NCBI GenBank assembly: GCA_023079485.1
Contig: CM041115.1
Location: forward strand, 43,021,805-43,085,804
Reading direction: 5' to 3'
Length of the DNA stretch: 64,000 nt
Source: Archilochus colubris
Taxonomy: Eukaryota > Chordata > Aves > Apodiformes > Trochilidae
Positions 39,145 to 52,006 of this stretch are shown piece after piece. Under the pieces are notes generated by a model that saw only the letters and a program-made list of their open reading frames with translations, was not told where the DNA came from and made no database searches. Position numbers and translations under genes: made by a program. How positions within the stretch are numbered: position 1 is the stretch's first letter; every line of letters begins with the position of its first letter.

Positions 39145-39600
39145 CCATATTGTCTACAGGAGGTTTTTGCTGTTTCCCTTGAGCAACTTAAGTCCATTTC
39201 CTCTCATGCTATCACTTTTTACTAGGGAGAAGAGTCCAGTCCTCACTTCACTACAGCCTCCTGTCAGATAGCTGCAGAGAGCAAATAGGTCTCCTCTCAA
39301 CACCCTTTTCTGCAGGCTAGAAAACCCCTGTTCCTTCAAATGTTCTTCATAAGACTTGTTCTTCAGACCCTTCACCACCTTTGTTGCCCTTCTTCAAACA
39401 TGATTCAGCACCACAGTGTTCTTCTTGAAGTGAGGGGCTCAAAAGTGAATAATAAATAAAAAATTATTTGAGGGGCAGCCTTACAAGTGCTGGGTACAGG
39501 GGCACACTGTCACTTCCCTTGTCCGGCTGGACACATTATTTCTGATACAAACCAAGGTGCTGTTGGCTCGCTTTGCCACCTGGGCATGTAACTGTGCATT
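39145..39600 (-). mobile_element. CR1 LINE C-terminal fragment
   Basis: Read in reverse, this has the CR1 ORF2 C-terminal region ([19 protein letters not shown] and [14 protein letters not shown] at 39,154-39,378) and upstream text for A-K-R-A-N-S-T near 39,560. It lacks the CR1 3' UTR and tail, so its left side was cut by deletion or by decay. A second CR1 starts about 110 bp to its right. Confidence 0.8.
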
Positions 39601-39885
39601 TTTTTTTCCAGAATAGTAGGTTTCCCAGATATAGAAAAAATAATTTAGTAAGTCATCAAGCAAGGACATTGTCAAGGCATTTGAAAATTTCTGATAGTTT
39701 AGAATCAGAATCATAGAATGGAAGGGGTTGGCAGGGACCTCTGGAGATCATCAAGTCCAAGCCCTGTGCCAAAGCAGGATCATCAAGAACAGGTCACAGA
39801 GAAACACATCCAGACAAGTCTCAAAAGTCTCTAGAGAAGATGACTACACAACATCTACAGGAAGCCTGTTCCAGTGTTCCATCAC

Positions 39886-41029
39886 TGCCATTCTCCACAA
39901 GGTGGGTGCAGCACCGCCACGTCTCATAAGGTGAACACGGTTCCCCAGATGTGGGGGCCAAACCAAATATCATGTCCCACAGAGTGGGCATGGCTAGAGA
40001 TCCCCAGAGTGGGGGTCAACCTGGGGAGATTCGGACTGGACCCTCTTGCTTTCTGAATTTCTTCAGAGAGGAGCCCAGGTGCTGCTGGGCCCAACCCTTC
40101 TCTTCTATTTAATCTCTTTTATCAACACATTTGGTGAGATTAAGTTTGGAAATCCTCTGCATGTTACTCAAGAGTAAGGTTATTACCCAGGAGGTTTGTA
40201 TATTAACACAACTTCACTTAAAAGTGAGTAAAATTATAAAGCATGTCAGATTACAACTAACAGATTTAGAAATTATGGTACTTTCAAAGCAATGGATTAC
40301 AAATAGCAAACTAAGGAAATTGTCAAAGCAACAGGTTACAACTAACAAAACAAATAAAATAATTTAAGCACTAACACTTAACAAGTTTGAAACTATTTTA
40401 CCCTTATGTGCTAAAATAAGATTAGAAATGGAGACAGAGAAAAATAATGATAAAGAAGAGATAGGGAAGATATCACCACACTTGGATCCTGTGATGATCT
40501 TGGTAGGTAGTTCAGGTCCTTAGATGGTGGGCATGCATCCAGCATTTTGAGTGTGTCTCTTTTATGCCACCTGACCCCACTTTTTTGGGGAGGGTGGCAT
40601 ATCTTGCAAAGCCAGGTGTTCACTTGGGCCCCTCCAGATGGGATGACACAGCAATAACCCTTATTTATTTCTGCTCATGTGCCCACTTCAGTGGCTTTAC
40701 CTGGGGCACACACAAGATGTCACTCTGACTTCTCAGGACACAGCTTGCCTGCCCCTGTCCCTTACTGACTAAGGACAGTGTCCTGCCTGTCAGGGTGGCC
40801 ATCAAACAGAGCTCCCCTTGCAAGGACAGTGTTCAGCTTATCAGGATGGTCACCACAGGAGGAGGTCTTGCTCTTGCAAGAACTGGGCCCTGTTTATCAG
40901 ATGGTTACCCAAATGAGGATCTCTCCCAGAGTGGGGAATCCAGGTGAATGGCTTATGAATGAGGCCTCCACCAGAGCTCCGACAGAGCTCAATGTCCATT
41001 GAGACAAATATCCTTTTCAGGATTCTACA
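39886..41029 (-). mobile_element. Solo LTR inserted into CR1 (ERVL-like by duplication length)
   Basis: A 1,144 bp block starting TGCCATTCTC and ending TTCTACA, so it has TG...CA ends. It is flanked by ATCAC (39,881-39,885) and GTCAC (41,030-41,034). The CR1 text elsewhere here has GTCAC at this place (58,416), so the left copy carries one G-to-A change at a former CpG, a common decay product. The 5 bp duplication suits ERVL-type elements. Orientation is tentative: a minus-strand ATTAAA at 40,108-40,113 leaves a plausible U5 to its left. No gag or pol remnant is present. Confidence 0.75.
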
Positions 41030-41246
41030 GTCACCCTTATAGTAAAAATATTTTTCCTCCTATTGAAGTGGAACTTCTTGTGTTCCAGTTTTAGTCCATT
41101 GCCCCTTCACAGTCCATTTCCCTTTCACAGGGAAACACAGCAAAAAGACTGTCCCCTTCTTCTTGACACCCACCCTTCATATATTTATAAACATTAATAA
41201 GATCTCAGTTTTCTGATCTGCAGGCTGAACTGCCCCAAGTTCCTCA

Positions 41247-41522
41247 TCATAAGACAGATGTTCCAGTCCCTTGATCATCCTCATAGCCCTCCATTAGACT
41301 CTCTGTAGTATATTCCTGTCCCTCTTGAACTGGGGACCCCAGAACTGGATGCAATTCTCCAGATGTGGTCTCATCTGTGACTCTCAGATGTGGGACCTCC
41401 CTTGACCTATCCTCACTCTTCTTAATGCACCCCAGGATACCATTCACTTTCTTGGTCACAAGGGAACATTGCTGTCCCATGGATAACTTATTTTCCACCA
41501 ATACTCCAAGGTGCTTCTCCAT
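41247..41522 (-). pseudogene. CR1 ORF2 C-terminal region fragment
   Basis: A 91-codon remnant: EKHLGVLVENKLSMGQQC followed by NGILGCIKKS, blocks that directly follow the RT palm in CR1 ORF2. Downstream the frame is lost, as the C-P-V-L-G-S-P text shows. Confidence 0.8.
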
Positions 41523-41799
41523 GAAGCTGCTTTCCAGCAGGTAAACCCTTAATCTGAACTGGTGTATGGTGTTGCAGGACTTTACACTTACACTTTTCTA
41601 ACTTAATTAGGTTCACTTTTGCCCAACTCTCCAGTCTGTGCAGATCTTGCTGAATGGCCAGATAGCCTTCTGGTGCATCAGCCAGTCCTCCCAGTTTCAT
41701 GTCATCAGCAAACTTGCTGAGAATACATTCTGTCCACTCATCCAAACTGTTGATGAACATATTGGAAAAGACGGGAAGATTACCATTCCTGTTTTCCAA
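41488..41799 (-). pseudogene. CR1 ORF2 RT palm fragment with intact FADD box
   Basis: A 103-codon RT remnant. FINSLDEWTECILSKFADD carries the catalytic FADD box, followed by KLGGLADAPEGYLAIQQDL and LESWAKVNL. Both catalytic Asp are kept, but the frame is truncated and starts outside the element, so no enzyme can be made. Confidence 0.85.
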
Positions 41800-43338
41800 G
41801 GACAGTTACTAAGTGAGACTCTAACCAGAGCTGACCCATTAACATGGGTATTTCCAATGCACATAGTTATCTAGACTATTTTAACATTAGGCAATCTCTT
41901 TCCAAGAACTAACTATTCTTGCAGATCTTTAAGGTACACCCTGAATTTCAGAAGTCAAAGAAAGAAATCAAAGTGTTTTGTAAGTACGTATCTTTGACAT
42001 TTCTTTAAAAATAAAGTCACTCTTCGTTTTGGTCTATTCTCATTTTTAAGTATTGTCATATATTATTGAATTTTGAGGATGTAGTATTCTTGTGAAGAGT
42101 AATTCAAATATAAAATATTGCAACATCATTTAGTCCAACAGACAAGTAAAGAAATGTTTCTCTTCATCACTTTTTCTTCTTTGAAGACTTACTTCTGGGA
42201 ATTAGAAATCCAGTGGTGCACATTCAATAAAAATTAGAAATATCTAATAAAATGGTCTTTGTGGGCACAGACCAGCTGCTGGAACTCTGCAATATCGTCA
42301 GAATCAGCAAGGATGTGGAATAAAGCAGCTGTGCCTTTCACTTGTTTTACTCAGCTACCGCTGTTAACATTTATAACAGAAGAAACAAGCACAGGCACCA
42401 TCTGAATTTCCACAATACAAATGTCTGCTTGATTCTCTCTTCTGTCTCTGAAACTGCTCCATGTTTCCCACAGAAAGATGATGGTAGGGCATGTTCTATT
42501 TTTTTGCTTCTGCTCTACACTCAGCTTCCTTTCCCTTCTGTTCCACAGAAATTGAGAAAATATCAATTTTTTTTCCTGATAACAAAGGAAAATGGACGGT
42601 TACGTAATATTCTATCAGCCTGTGTGCATTTCTAAGTTGCATAGGGAGCTGTTTTGGATCCCAGAGGCACAGTTCCTTCTCAAAGTTAAAATGAGATAAC
42701 AAAAAAAAAAGAAAGAGTATTGTGACTTTTTAAAAAATCTAAAAATCCTATCTATAGCTAACCAAACAAAAACAAATTTTAAATAAACATTAACAATGAA
42801 TTTATACTTGAGAAAAAATTCTGCAGAGCCTCTTTGTAGGGACTTTCCTAATGATAAAAAGAGCTATTTGAGATAAAGCACTGGAAAGGCTGTCCATGCA
42901 ACGATCTTGAATGCTAATGAGCATTGCTTTATGTAGAGACGGTGCTGAACTTCAGAAATGAAGCAAATTATTCCTCTCCATTGCTGATGACAAATATTTT
43001 AACCATAAGACCTGATTAAGTACTAATTGCAGCCTGGCAGTGAATTCTTTCTGTGGCATCTTAAAATTAAAATGAGGATGTGTAACCAACCAAAAAATTC
43101 ACTGGCTTGGCAATGACCTGTTCAGAGGATCTGCTGGACATTTACTGATATTTTAAACTATTTTCATGATGCAGTATTTTTTACATTCTTATCATTTGAA
43201 TGAAAAGATTTAGTAGCAGAAGAAACATTCTCTAAATGGTTTTTTATTTAGAATTTCCATAAAGTAAATGTCATTCCCATTGAGTTTAATTTTTTTTGAG
43301 AATATTTTGATGTATTACCATATCATTCAATATAGCTT

Positions 43339-43382
43339 CAAGAAAAAAAAAGAAAAAAAAAACAAAAACAAAGAAAACAAAA
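43339..43382. repeat. A-rich low-complexity tract
   Basis: A-runs broken by single G or C, resembling a decayed poly-A tail but without a recognised retroposed body. Confidence 0.75.
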
Positions 43383-45434
43383 CCCCAACATTAATAAACC
43401 AGAATTTTTTAATATGACTCAATTAAAAGTTACATCACACAAGTGGACCCAAATAACATTTAAAATATGAGACCTTTAATGACAGGTCAAATTACCTCCT
43501 GTAGATAATTCATCAGAGAAGTGCAATTGAATTCTTTGTTCAAAAATCCTTTTTTAGTTTACTCCAATTCTATAAGCATAAGTTGGGATAGATGTGTGAG
43601 TGATTATAAATAGATATTAACCATCTATGGGCATATCCTGAACAGATTATGCAAACAAGTTTTTGCTGCTGAGTTGTTCACATAATGGTGTCTCCATCTG
43701 TTCCAGACATTTCAGCTGGTTACATGAAACATGGGGCTATTGTTTCTGCTTTCCCAGAAGAGGACAGGAAACTGATGCAAGCCAGTAAAAGAAGAGAGAG
43801 AATAACATTTTTTTTTCTGAAATAATCTTCTGCCACCAACTTTAAACTCCAGTTTTTTGAGGACTTCTGTGTATATTTTTTAAATCAGCAGAGCGAAAAT
43901 GCCTGTATTTAAATATTATGGAAGCATAAGAATGTTTATCTAGAGAGTTAAAATATCTGAATCCATTCTACAGCACAAATAGGTACATAAGCTGTCCATA
44001 ACAAAAAATATTATAATGCAGTTCTTTTTAATTACATTCTTTTTATCCTTGATAACAGCTCCAATTTTCCCTGACTGCTCATTCTTTTCCTTACTGTTGT
44101 AAAGAACAATGTTTCACGACATGTTTTTAAGTGCCCTTTTGTTAAAATCCCACCCTTTCAGTGCTGGAAAAAGGTGCACAAACAAAATGTACATGGCTAA
44201 AGTAGACAAAACTTTCTAATGGTTTATTATTAATAAGTTTCAGTTTGTAATTGCTATTTTAAGTATTTCTGAAGTTAGAAGGTCTTCACAGAGAGTCTTC
44301 TGTTTGTCAAACCAGTGAAGCAATATTTTCCTCCAATCCAGACCTTGGTTTTCTACCTAAAACTTGGAGAAAGAAATCAGTTCTATTTTCTGGAAAGATA
44401 AAAAAAAGTGACTCTCATCTTAAAATCACTCTGAAAAATGAGATGAAGATTAGGAAAAATTCCATGCTGAAAACTGATAATTTCTTGCCTATCAGATGTT
44501 GACATTGCAGGTGGTCACTTCTGTCTAACAAAACTAGAGAGACTATGCTGCGAGATTACTTTGTTTTTCAAGCATGTAAACCAGAAGGCTTGGTTTTCAG
44601 GAGTTTCAACATGGATTACCACTGTAACTATAATTTCTTAAACTACAGCTTCATTGGCAAGTGATGAAAAAAAAAGTGTCTCTGAAACAAAACTGACAGC
44701 CACATACTGGCAGAAATTCTCCTTCTTTGAATGTTTCCCAAGCTTGGCAAGATACAGTCCTCACTGACTTAATTTTGTTTTGGCTACCATTCCACCACAG
44801 AGGGAGGCTGGATGAGGTAGCCTGCCAAAGTTCCTCCACTCCCATGATGTTGACCTCTATGTGCTATTGCTGCTCTTCAGCAATTTGTAATCATCCTTTC
44901 AGATGAGAGACAATAATTTATGGTGGAAGTGCATTTCAGTGCAGAGTAAAACAGACCCTGAAAAGTGTTGCCAAGGTTAGTTTAAGCAAACCTGTTCCAC
45001 TTTGCTCTGAAATTGACTAGAAATGCTCATGTCATCAGTTATCAGGCCCCATAGCTGAGGCTCCAACAATTTCAAACAACTGAAGGTTATTAATGAATAG
45101 CCACAGGGTAATGACATCTTAAATTGCTACATCTATTTCAAAAATGGATGTATGACTGTGCCCTAAGGTTCTCAGTTTAAAAAGGATAGATTATGAGAAA
45201 TTAAGAGTACTGGTTGGTAAAGACAGCTGCACTGACAAAAGTACAAAAACAATCTAAAATTTATACTCCATCCAAGGGAAAAAAAGTCTATGGATGATTT
45301 TCAGAACTAATTAGCTAAATAATCACTTCAAAAAGTATATTAAATGCAAGTAGAATAACTATAAAGATTGACATGAAGAATTGTTCAATAAAGAAATACT
45401 ACATTTGAGTCATCAAAAAGCACAGGGAATAGCT

Positions 45435-45456
45435 AAAAAAAAAAAAAAAAAAAAAA
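45435..45456. repeat. Poly-A run of 22
   Basis: Uninterrupted A at these positions. Confidence 0.9.
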
Positions 45457-45990
45457 GCTGATGCTGTCTAAGTAGATTAAAACAGAAAAAAGGATGTTTA
45501 TAGAGAAGGCGCAGAGCTTTCAGGTAAGAAGAGGTTAAGATTAAGGCTAATTAAGACATATTTCCAAAGTTAAGCTAACATTTTGCCACACCTTCAGCTA
45601 GGATAAGAGCTTGAGTGAGGTATGAAAGACAGAATAAGTACTAAAAAGAAAGAGGAAAAAAAAAATGGGAAAACTATTTTAGGAATATACAATGCTGGCA
45701 GAATGACCTGAACATAAACAGGCAATTTAAGGATCAGTTCTCTAATTGGGATATTGGTAACCAGTAAGATACCCTTACTTGCAGGGATATTGGGAGTTGA
45801 ATAAAAAAACTCAAAAAGCACAAACTCCCAAATGTATTTATTTTAGAAAAACTAAGGATTTTACAGTGTCCTCACAACTTCTTGTGTTTCAATGTTTGTG
45901 CAGGTAAAACTGCAGCTATCCACCCAGAATGCAGAATGATTTTCATTTTTAATTTCAGGAAAAGAAAGTTTCTTCACAGAGGAGCTTGGT

Positions 45991-46049
45991 AGGGAAGGGG
46001 GGGAAGGGAAGGAAAAAGGGAAAGGCAGGAAAAAGGGAAGGGAAAGAGC
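45991..46049. repeat. Polypurine tract, GGGAA-type units
   Basis: About 60 bp almost entirely A and G, with repeated GGGAAGGGAA-like units and one C. Tracts like this can adopt triplex structures in vitro. No function is implied. Confidence 0.8.
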
Positions 46050-48029
46050 ACCTGTATACAAACACATATTCCACAAAGATGTGCTGGAGGACATGGATGC
46101 TGTATGACATAAAACATCATAAACACATCATCTTAGGTTTATAGAGAAAAATGGTTAATCCCAGAAATAATGAATGTTATGTTGAAGGTGTTCCTGTTAA
46201 CTGTAATTGTCCTAACATGTGCATTAGAGGGTAAAATGTAATATTCTACTTGCTGAAAAATACAACTGCATTAAGCAATCGAATAGGCAAAGAACTGTTG
46301 AAGAATTAATGCTTTATTATGTCCATAGACTCATATGCACATATAGATGTGTAAACACATAGCTTGGCAAGTTCTTTTAGGGGATATCATGAATTAGTAG
46401 ATTTAGTACAGTAATGAAGTTTTCCTTTTTGTTATAAGAAATTGCTTTGACCTAAATAATAGCATAGTCTAGGTAGAGAGCAGTGATATATAGAGAGAGT
46501 CCTATCCAAGTAAAAGAAAGTTCTCTAGAGTATTCAATATTAACTCAAAAAAACATCAAAATAAAATTACATATACTATATTTGGCCTAATTTAGATACA
46601 GTATGTGAGGTTCTGCTAAAAATGGTCTAAATAAGGGTAGTTTACAAACCTAAGTTTAATGGAAAAATTATAAAAAATACAAAACTTCAAATCTTTTAAC
46701 AGAAGCATGTTGAAAATGTACATTTCAGTATAGATCTACATAACTACTTCTGGAACTGTGGATGTTTGTGTATCGGTGAGACAATAAAAATTTCCTCTAA
46801 CACTCTTCCCAACAGTTCCATTTTAGAGAATTTCTAAAAACAATGATATTTTGACTGGAAGCATCATATTCACATTTAGGATTTAGACCAGATTGTTGGG
46901 ATTTAACTGCACATGCTGTTGATCTTTTCCTAAAATAATGACTTGGAGGCAGCCAATTAACATCTATAGTCTTGTTATCTTAAAAGCAACAGATCTAGTA
47001 ACTGTAAAAACTGAGTTTACCTTCAATATATATTGTGATCAAGATGAAGTTTAGGCAGCAACAGATTATGCTCTAATGTCATTTGTATGCTAAATCTGAG
47101 AAGTACTTTTGTACTTGACACTTCTGACCTGTTCTAGATTACCTATTTCTGAATCTTAATATTACTTTGCAAGTGCACTAAGGAAACTGAAACTAAAAAA
47201 GACTGACATGTCTAAAATAGGTCAAAATATTAATGCATACCTGTAACTTTGATATCAGGAATATGAAGCTGATGGAAACAGATAACTGAAAGGGCTCGAA
47301 ATTATTTCATATCCCACACTGTGAGTATTGGCACTTCAAATGCAATACTGAAGATCAAAATGCCTGACCATCTGAATATTCAGTAGACTCTATGAAATGA
47401 GCCGGTGGATCTCAGTCTGGTTTTGAGCAGCTGTAAGGCTGCTGCAAAAATTGCAGAGACATGGGGGATGAACAACCCAGAAAACTATATTACACTATAG
47501 GCACAAGAGGAAATCTTTCCACCATATCTGTGATTGACACATGTCTGAATTGTGCGCAATGTAGGTCTGGCTTTCCAATCAGTAATTTTTTTATCATGGG
47601 TAAATCAATTTTCATGCAAATAGTTTCTGTACCTGCTTCTCAAAAGGAGTATACTTGCATACTTGGAGCTGACACATTGGTTTTACATAGTAAAAATTGT
47701 ATCACAGGTCTCTCAAGCAGGTGCAATTTCTATTTCAGAATTTCTGCTAATATTGATGATAAGCCACTAATCAATATCAGAGTGCTCTAGTGCCCCTTTA
47801 TCCAGGTATTCCACCTGAAGCTATGCCCTCAAACAAATGAGCCCCACATGATCAGAAAGTGCACTAGATGTCTTCTATTGCAACAGACATAGGAAAAACT
47901 CAAGGAAATTAAATGGGACAAGCTGGGGAACAGCAGCTCCAAAACCCTTTCTAAACATAACAGAAAAACAGAAATAGACTGATGAGTCAAAACTAGGGAA
48001 AGACAAAAAAATCTCTTTCTGTCCTTAAC

Positions 48030-48056
48030 ATTATTATGTGATAACCACATAATAAT
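48030..48056. repeat. Perfect 11 bp inverted repeat, 5 nt loop
   Basis: Arm ATTATTATGTG at 48,030-48,040 and its exact reverse complement at 48,046-48,056. AT-rich, so it may be fortuitous. Confidence 0.85.
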
Positions 48057-49890
48057 TGTCGTGTGGGAGCATATTTGTAATCAGAATGTTTTGTCAGGCT
48101 ACAGAATGTGCTGGGGTACAAGGTTGTGATTACGAGAGACATTGCTAAATGGCTGACTCAGATCCTATAAATGGAAATAAGTTTGTTAACCTCTATGCTA
48201 ATGGCTACTGGTGCACATCAGAAAACACAGCTAGCTGACAGAAATGACAGTCAGTGGTCAAGGGAAAATTAGAAGCTATATATACCAAAACTAAATGGCA
48301 CAGAAAAGAAGAGATGAAAGCTTGCACGTTATTAACACACATTATAACAGAATCTCACAGATATCCCTTTCTATGATTTTTAAATTCACTCAGAGCTCTT
48401 TATAAAGAAATTGCATGGGCACATGTAGCTGTGGAAGTATTCTTAGTACTTTAGAATAAAGTTATATAAAATTAAACTTTTATGATGATATACTGAATAT
48501 CACAATCACCAAATACACATACAAGAAGCCTGGTTCTTTTTTAACAAACATTATTTCCTAACTTTTAAAAATGGCTTTATATATAGCTATGTCTATGTGC
48601 ATATAGCCGACAAACGTTCAAGAGCCTACAGTAATGACAGATCACCACAGAAGCATGTCTATGCAAAGACAGAAGGAATATATGTTTAGCAAAATATATG
48701 CACTCTAAGGTGTCTGGGACATCCAAATTGGTCTGCAAGATATGCCTTGTCACCTATGGCACATCCATATCATTCTGAAGAGAGAGCTGTTACCAGTGGC
48801 ACATACTGATGCATCTGAAATGTCTAGACACCTAGAGTTATGCAACTGAACCATGTTCACTGAGACAGTGGCACTTGATGCAGATTTTATGAGTATTATA
48901 ACCTAAAGTTCCTCCAACAGCCTTTCAGTATGGTGCTGGAAAACTCACCACCTCTAAAGATATTAGTAAAATACAGTCTATCACATGTTATTTGTAATGG
49001 TTGACCCCTTCATCAGCATGAGGTTTTTCAGACTTTCTAATTAAGAATGATACCAAAAGCCTATGACTAAGTCTATCTGTTTGCAATACTGGAGCCCACA
49101 ACATGAATATTTAAACACAGCAAAGTACTTCTTAATACTGATTTCAAAGTGGATTAATACTATTCTAAGAGTTAGAATAACTAGCTGTGTTATGCAGTAT
49201 AATTATATTGGAAACATTCCCAAGGGGATGAAGATTTGAATGGCCTGCAGAATAATTAACATTTTTGTGACTAATGGACTAAATTAATTTTGTGAGGCTT
49301 TTTAATTTATAAGCATTTTGATAAATCTTTGATATTCACAAAGATATTCATGATTCCCGCATAAATTCTTTCTAGAATGATAGCTTCATTACCCCACCAC
49401 TGTTAGGATATCTTTCTGAAGACTGAAAATTTGTATCAGAATATATTAGAGTTGCAGGCAACTTATGCCCTTTGACTCGGCATAAGACGAACAGGACACC
49501 AAAAACTACAGAATGAATTAAGAAAATTCTAAAACCAATAAAACTAAGATTGAGATCATGAGAGTGGAGCCTCCTGGGTTTACCTGGCAGGAAACCCTGA
49601 GCTTGGTCAGTGCATCTGGAGAAAGACGATTAACCAAACTCACTTCTGAGAATCAATACGTTTCCATGTTGAGAAGGAGCATTAGTGACAATGGTGATTT
49701 TCCTGGCCAACATCAAATCACCCAGAATAACAGATCAAGCATCCAGGTATTACCACATTGATTCTCATTTCAGCTCTCATAACATCAGTTCTCTACCACC
49801 CATAAGCAGAACTACTATTTGCTAGTTTTTTAGAAGACTTCAGTTCTCTAGTAGGAAAACATTACAGGTTGTAAGCTGTATAATTCTACC

Positions 49891-50506
49891 TGTGAGTAAT
49901 GCAGGTGGCTGGGAAAGGCAATGGCATCCTGGCTTGTGTTATTAACACTTAGGCCAGGAGGTGATCATCCCTCTGTACTCAGCTCTGGTGAGGCTGCATC
50001 TTGAATACTGTGTTCAGTTCTGGGCACCTCACTAAAAGAGGGACAGAGAAGTGCTAGAGAGTGTCCAGAGAAGGGCAGCAAAGCTCATGAAGGGCCTTGA
50101 GCACAAGTCCTGTGAGGAGTGGCCAAGGAAGGTGGGGGTGTTCAGTCTGGAGAAGAGGAGGCTGAGAGGAGACCTTATTGCTCTCTTCAGCTGCCTCAAG
50201 GGAGGTTGGAGCGAGGAGGGAAAGAAACAGCCTCTTCTCCTTAGTGACAGAGGAAATGGATGGAAGCTGCACCAGGGGAAGTTTAGGCTGGATGTTAGGA
50301 AATATTTTTTCACTGAGAGGGTTGTCAGGCATAGGAACGGCCTGCTCAGGACAGTGGTGGAGTCACCATCCCTGGAGGCATTTAAAAGGTGTTTGGACCT
50401 GGTCCTTAAGAACATGGTTTAATGGTTAACTGTGGTATTAGTCAAAGGTTGGAATGGATAGTCATGGAGGTCTCTTCCAACCTAAACATTCTGTGATTCT
50501 GTAATT
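49891..50506 (+). mobile_element. CR1 LINE 3' end, moderately young
   Basis: A 5'-truncated plus-strand CR1 with the C-terminal region and 3' UTR, ending CATTCTGTGATTCTG at about 50,489-50,503. The C-terminal frame stays open for 123 codons, more than in most copies here, so it is one of the less decayed ones. Confidence 0.9.
50051..50422 (+). pseudogene. CR1 ORF2 C-terminal fragment, 123 open codons
   Basis: Starts at the L-E-S-V-Q-R-R-A block and continues through [33 protein letters not shown] and [12 protein letters not shown] to a stop at 50,420-50,422, the probable natural end of ORF2. It lacks endonuclease and RT, so it has no activity. Confidence 0.9.
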
Positions 50507-50563
50507 TTGGTATCATTATTATTCATAATGACTATTCAACTCCAGTTGATTAGCTTCTAAGCA

Positions 50564-50650
50564 TTTGTATGTATATGTATATGTATATCTATATCTATAT
50601 GTGTAGGTATATGTATACTTATGTATGTTTGTATGTATTTGTACACATAT
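50564..50650. repeat. TGTATA-type microsatellite
   Basis: Degenerate TATGTA and TATCTA units directly after the CR1 3' end region, so it may have grown from the CR1 tail neighbourhood. Confidence 0.85.
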
Positions 50651-51951
50651 TCTGGCACTTTTCTACTTCAACAGAAAGTAAAAATAATACAAAGATATTA
50701 TAAACCTTATATATAGTTAAGGAAATGTTTCCAAACTGGAAAAGAATAAAGCTAATGTTCCTCCCCACAAGGAGGCAATTATGTAATTATGTTCTTTAAA
50801 CTGTCAGACTCCATGGAAGGCTGACATCCACCCTAGTTACAAGAAGCTCTGGCAAACCTGTGTTCCATTCTGATTTGAATGTAATGTCCTGTGGAGAAGA
50901 AAGGGAATATGTAACTCCAGTGATAATAGCAGGGTAGAGCATTGGTAAAGGGGAAAGAATGATAAATAACTTTAAATGGCACCAATAATTCAGTGTTATT
51001 TAGAGGTGACACAAAGCAATGAACTCCTGAGAAAATAAAGTTATAAGTATTTCAAGTCTATGGTCAAGAATGTTCAAATCTTCTACCACTACACCTCTCT
51101 CTTCCTCTCAAAGATGAAGATATGCTTCTTTTCTTTCTTTTTCTTTTGTATGCAAACAGAATGCTTCAGCTTGAAAAGTTGCAAATAGAAGTATTGAAAA
51201 GCATAGGCCATATCTGACCTTAAGGGATGCCTGTGGAGATCTCAAGGGACTGGCTATTGAAACGTCAGAAACAAAGAGCTGTATTTATGGCTTCCAAAGA
51301 GAGAAGTAGTTACAGACTAGATAGAGGAAGGATTGCCCATATATGGGGCTCGCTGTGCTTGGTAGGGTGAATGAAAAATTATAAAAAGGTGGATGCAACA
51401 AAGCCCTACCAGCTGCCCAGAAACACAATAATCTGGTAGTATAATATTGTGACAAGAGCAGTTGGAAAGTATGGAGAACTGTTTGACTCCATACCTACAA
51501 TAATGGTATTACTTAGCATTTATATAGTACATCTCAGCTGCACAGCTAAAGCTCTTTACAAAAGATAGAGATCATTATACTAATTGTGCATTTTGAAAAT
51601 GAATATGTAGAGAGTTTAAGCCAAAATTTTAAGAGTTGGCTCATTTAGGGGTTCCAAAAAAAGACAAGGGATCTGACTTTAAAGAGGCTCTAGGCATCTG
51701 CAACTTCAATTAAAATGTCTGGTAGCTGCAGGTGTGCATCAGCAAGAAAAGGATTTTGCAAATGCATCAGGTTGAAGACTTCAGAATCCTGTATTCCACA
51801 TTAGTGGATGCTTTTGTGAAAGGTAGACTGGCTGATGTAGTAATAGTCACTTCCAAAGCTGAATAACAGGAACAGAATCTAGGTCTCCAGACTCCCGTCC
51901 TATATAGTGGATTTAACTACAGCATCTTAACTAAAATAAGATCACTAAAAT

Positions 51952-52006
51952 AAAAATAATAATAATAGTAGTAATAATAATAATAATTAATAATAATAAT
52001 AATAGA
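51952..52006. repeat. (AAT)n microsatellite
   Basis: About 18 AAT units with two AGT variants and one indel. Confidence 0.9.

Larger units (their letters stand above)
39711..41768 (-). mobile_element. CR1 LINE interrupted by an LTR insertion
   Basis: One minus-strand CR1 copy in two pieces. The 3' UTR and tail (AATCAGAATCATAGAATGG, from 39,704) run to 39,885. After the inserted LTR the same element continues from 41,030 (GTCACCCTTATAGTAAAAAT) through the C-terminal region and into RT at 41,768. The two pieces join without loss if the LTR and one copy of its 5 bp duplication are removed, which proves the order of the two insertions. Confidence 0.88.
41769..49890. other. Unassigned AT-rich DNA, 8.1 kb with few recognisable repeats
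   Basis: The longest stretch without identified elements. Low-complexity tracts: A-rich 43,339-43,382, A22 at 45,435-45,456, purine tract 45,991-46,049, and an 11 bp perfect hairpin at 48,030-48,056. Blocks at 42,880-43,080 and 44,935-45,180 look like candidate conserved noncoding DNA. The 109-codon frame at 47,461-47,790 has no recognisable domain. Confidence 0.5.

Noticed and set aside
47461..47790. 109-codon open frame with several Cys
   Set aside because: No recognisable domain or promoter and no supporting neighbour exon. A homology search would be needed to revive it.
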